Below, piece by piece: positions 61,976-64,000 of a DNA stretch of 64,000 nucleotides; the stretch's first letter is position 1, and the number at the start of each line of letters is the position of its first letter. The notes under the pieces were generated by a model, which was not told the DNA's origin, did not search any database, and worked only from the letters and a program-made list of their open reading frames with translations. Position numbers and translations under genes: made by a program. The stretch lies in NCBI GenBank assembly GCA_012295275.1, contig CM022673.1, positions 24,178,081 through 24,242,080 on the forward strand. Reading direction: 5' to 3'. This DNA comes from Chrysomallon squamiferum (taxonomy: Eukaryota; Mollusca; Gastropoda; Neomphalida; Peltospiridae).

Positions 61976-62042
61976 TTTCAAGTGGTCTAGTGATTAGGAT
62001 TTCTCGCTCTCACCACGACGGCTGGGGTTCGATTACCCCCTT
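61976..62042 (+). pseudogene. Degenerate tRNA-Glu copy upstream of G10
   Basis: Type C flank. The 5' acceptor strand is lost (AATTTCAAG), the D arm and anticodon stem are altered, and the 3' acceptor is missing. Confidence 0.6.
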
Positions 62043-62181
62043 TGTTTTACTTTTTCTTTCATCTTTTTTGATACCTATGAGTTGTTACTTCAGTATATTA
62101 AAGAAAGAAATTGGTAAGATGGAATAACAATTTATCTGTGTTTGACATGTGTATATATTTTTTTCTACCTCAAAAGAAAAC

Positions 62182-62230
<49 letters not shown>

Positions 62231-62255
62231 GTATATATGTATATTATGTATATAC

Positions 62256-62462
62256 ATGGCTGTAACTGAACTCTGAAATGAGACAAAAACCTGTTTGATG
62301 TCTGATGTTGATGGTTTTGAAATCAGTTTCGTCATTCATCGCCACGATGTTGGTGGATATCAAACGCTAATCGTACACATAAACGAATTCATTCAGTGGA
62401 TATCGTTTCAATCGGATTATAAATTTATAGTTTATGTTTTTTGGAATAAAATCTTTGTATAA
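62256..62462 (+). pseudogene. Remnant of the 68-codon ORF upstream of G10
   Basis: Codon-7 stop present; from the internal Met of MSDVDGF onwards the frame is open for about 53 codons with several amino-acid changes from the intact copies. Confidence 0.4.
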
Positions 62463-63554
62463 AAGAAAAAAATTATAAAAAATTAAAAAATTAAACAAAT
62501 TTATAAAACTAAAAATCGTCACTGAAGGTATGTTAGACTGGCTTGATACATATCTACACTTGTGATTCGATAGCTGTATATCAAACTAAATTGTGGACAT
62601 ATTTAATGGCGTACATGTGTAGGCACGTGCAGATGCGCAAAATTTGTCCACCTATTGGAGTGCTGAAAATTTTCCATTGGCCATTACCGTTATAATACTC
62701 AGATGTGTTAACAAAGTGGTTTTGAACCCAGTTGAATATATAAATGTCATAAGCTGGACTAATTCGCGACTGTGCCTAAGAAAGAAATTAGATCATTTTT
62801 TACTTAGAAATGTTAATCGTTTTACAATTTTAGATTCATTTGATGAGCTATCGAAAACTGAAAAGAATAAGTTTTCTTTTTCTTCGGTTGGTGAACGTTG
62901 GTTTGGTTTTGCTTTAACAGTGTTAAAGTATTCGATCGAATTCTCCACCTCTGTAATAACAGATCCACGGTATTCAGGTTAGTAGTAAGTAAAACTGTCT
63001 AATCTGCATAGTTTAGCAACAGAACATTTATAAATGTTTATATTATCCATTTTCTTACCTCGTTATTCTAAAATTGTCAGATGTGATATGTTTTTTGCAT
63101 GTATTTGTTTTAAATCATTATTATTATTGTTGTTGTTGTTGTTGTTGTTGTTATTACTGTTGTTTTTGTTTTATTATTATTAATATTGTTATTGTTGTTA
63201 TTGTTGTTGCTGTTGTTAGTATTATGTAGGATTATACATTATAGAGAGACTGAAAAGGATTACGACTTTAAAACTTTCTATTTTCTATAAACCTACAATG
63301 GTGTCTCTTTCTTCAATTTTTAATATTTTGGACTTGGATGTTTCCGATTTTATCTTTTCATGTTATATTTTATTTATAAAACTAATAATATTATAGTGTT
63401 GTAATATTAAACTATTACAATTTTAAATATTTGCGATTGACTGGGATTCTGCACAGTTATGTTAATTTATTTCTTTGTGTATTGTATTATTAATGTTATA
63501 AATAATGTCATTTATTTTTCTCCAGACCATTAAAAAAAAGAAGAAAAGAAACAA

Positions 63555-64000
63555 ATGAAGAATATTTCTCTTTTGGCTTTTGTTGTCGCTGTATTAGTAA
63601 CACGAATTCAGTCTTGGCTAATATCGACGTCTTCACCAGGTATTTATTTGTTTTTTCTTATGAAGTATAGCTTTGATTACACAAATAAACAGCCTACACG
63701 CATTTCTGAACCCTTACAGATGATTGTTTTAATATTGTTACGTGTACACAGATAGGAATCAGGTAAATGCATGGATCGATAGATATATATATATATATAT
63801 ATATATATGTTAATGTTGAAATACAGCTGTATGCGGTCAGAGCACCTACAGTCCAAGGTTCAGCATGTGCTGCGCTGGAAACGTTGTCCCCAGGACAGGA
63901 ATAGCTTCTGGATGTTGTGGTACACGAAGTTATGACGTAACGCACCAAATGTGCTGCGGGGGAAACGTTGCGAACAGAAGAGGAATACGTTTTGCCTGTT
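63555..64000 (+). CDS. Galaxin-like secreted cysteine-repeat protein G10, cut by window edge
   Basis: Exon 1 donor at 62,977; exon 2 63,526-63,639 (ATG at 63,555, signal peptide nearly identical to G9); exon 3 begins at 63,827 and runs off the window. The visible part has four di-cysteines and is close to G4 in repeats one and two, with Ala-Asn-Arg-Arg-Gly in the second. No break is visible. The (AT)n tract just before the exon 3 acceptor is longer than in most copies. Confidence 0.72.

Overview
The window is AT-rich metazoan DNA: spliced genes with GT-AG introns, long (GT)n, (AAC)n and (TTTA)n microsatellites, a two-ORF non-LTR retrotransposon and a 200-base N gap typical of a scaffolded assembly. 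The main gene family is galaxin-like (di-cysteine repeat proteins known from corals and from lophotrochozoans such as squid). A mollusc or other lophotrochozoan is my best guess; the sequence does not prove it.

Layout. 1-1267: gene-free flank that is an inverted copy of about 42.9-44.7 kb. 1268-6240: tRNA-Glu/satellite duplicons, plus orientation. 6240-7296: unique low-complexity stretch. 7297-10.1 kb: the same duplicons inverted. 10.1-28.3 kb: six head-to-tail units of about 3.1 kb on the minus strand, each with one galaxin-like gene (G1-G6), an upstream 68-codon ORF or its remnant, a GT microsatellite and a tRNA-Glu copy. 28.3-30.1 kb: no recognisable gene. 30.1-33.5 kb: galaxin-like G7 (minus). 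33.55-38.1 kb: LINE copy A (minus). 38.1-40.6 kb: duplicons (minus). 40.6-42.9 kb: LINE copy B sitting inside a tRNA-Glu. 44.7-48.7 kb: galaxin-like G8 (plus, eight repeats), an inverted copy of the G7 block. 48,981-49,180: gap flanked by near-identical ends. 50.2-58.2 kb: duplicons (plus). 58.2-64.0 kb: galaxin-like G9 and G10 (plus).

Galaxin-like genes share one architecture: a short non-coding exon 1, exon 2 with a signal peptide, a phase-1 intron, and exon 3 with all the cysteine repeats. The predicted protein is a secreted peptide of about 133 residues with 16 cysteines. G1, G2, G4, G7 and the visible part of G10 are intact. G3, G5, G6, G8 and G9 carry a single disabling change each, or little more. 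G8 has grown from three to eight 28-residue repeats, with alternating repeat types.

The most interesting signal is the link between tRNA-Glu(CUC) and the LINE. About 25 whole or partial tRNA-Glu copies are scattered through the duplicons, seven of them identical over 72 nt. LINE B lies in one of them, flanked by an 11-bp target duplication covering tRNA nt 21-31. A separate half-tRNA at 7297-7327 stops exactly at nt 31. This fits a site-specific Tx1/L1-like element that targets tRNA-Glu genes.
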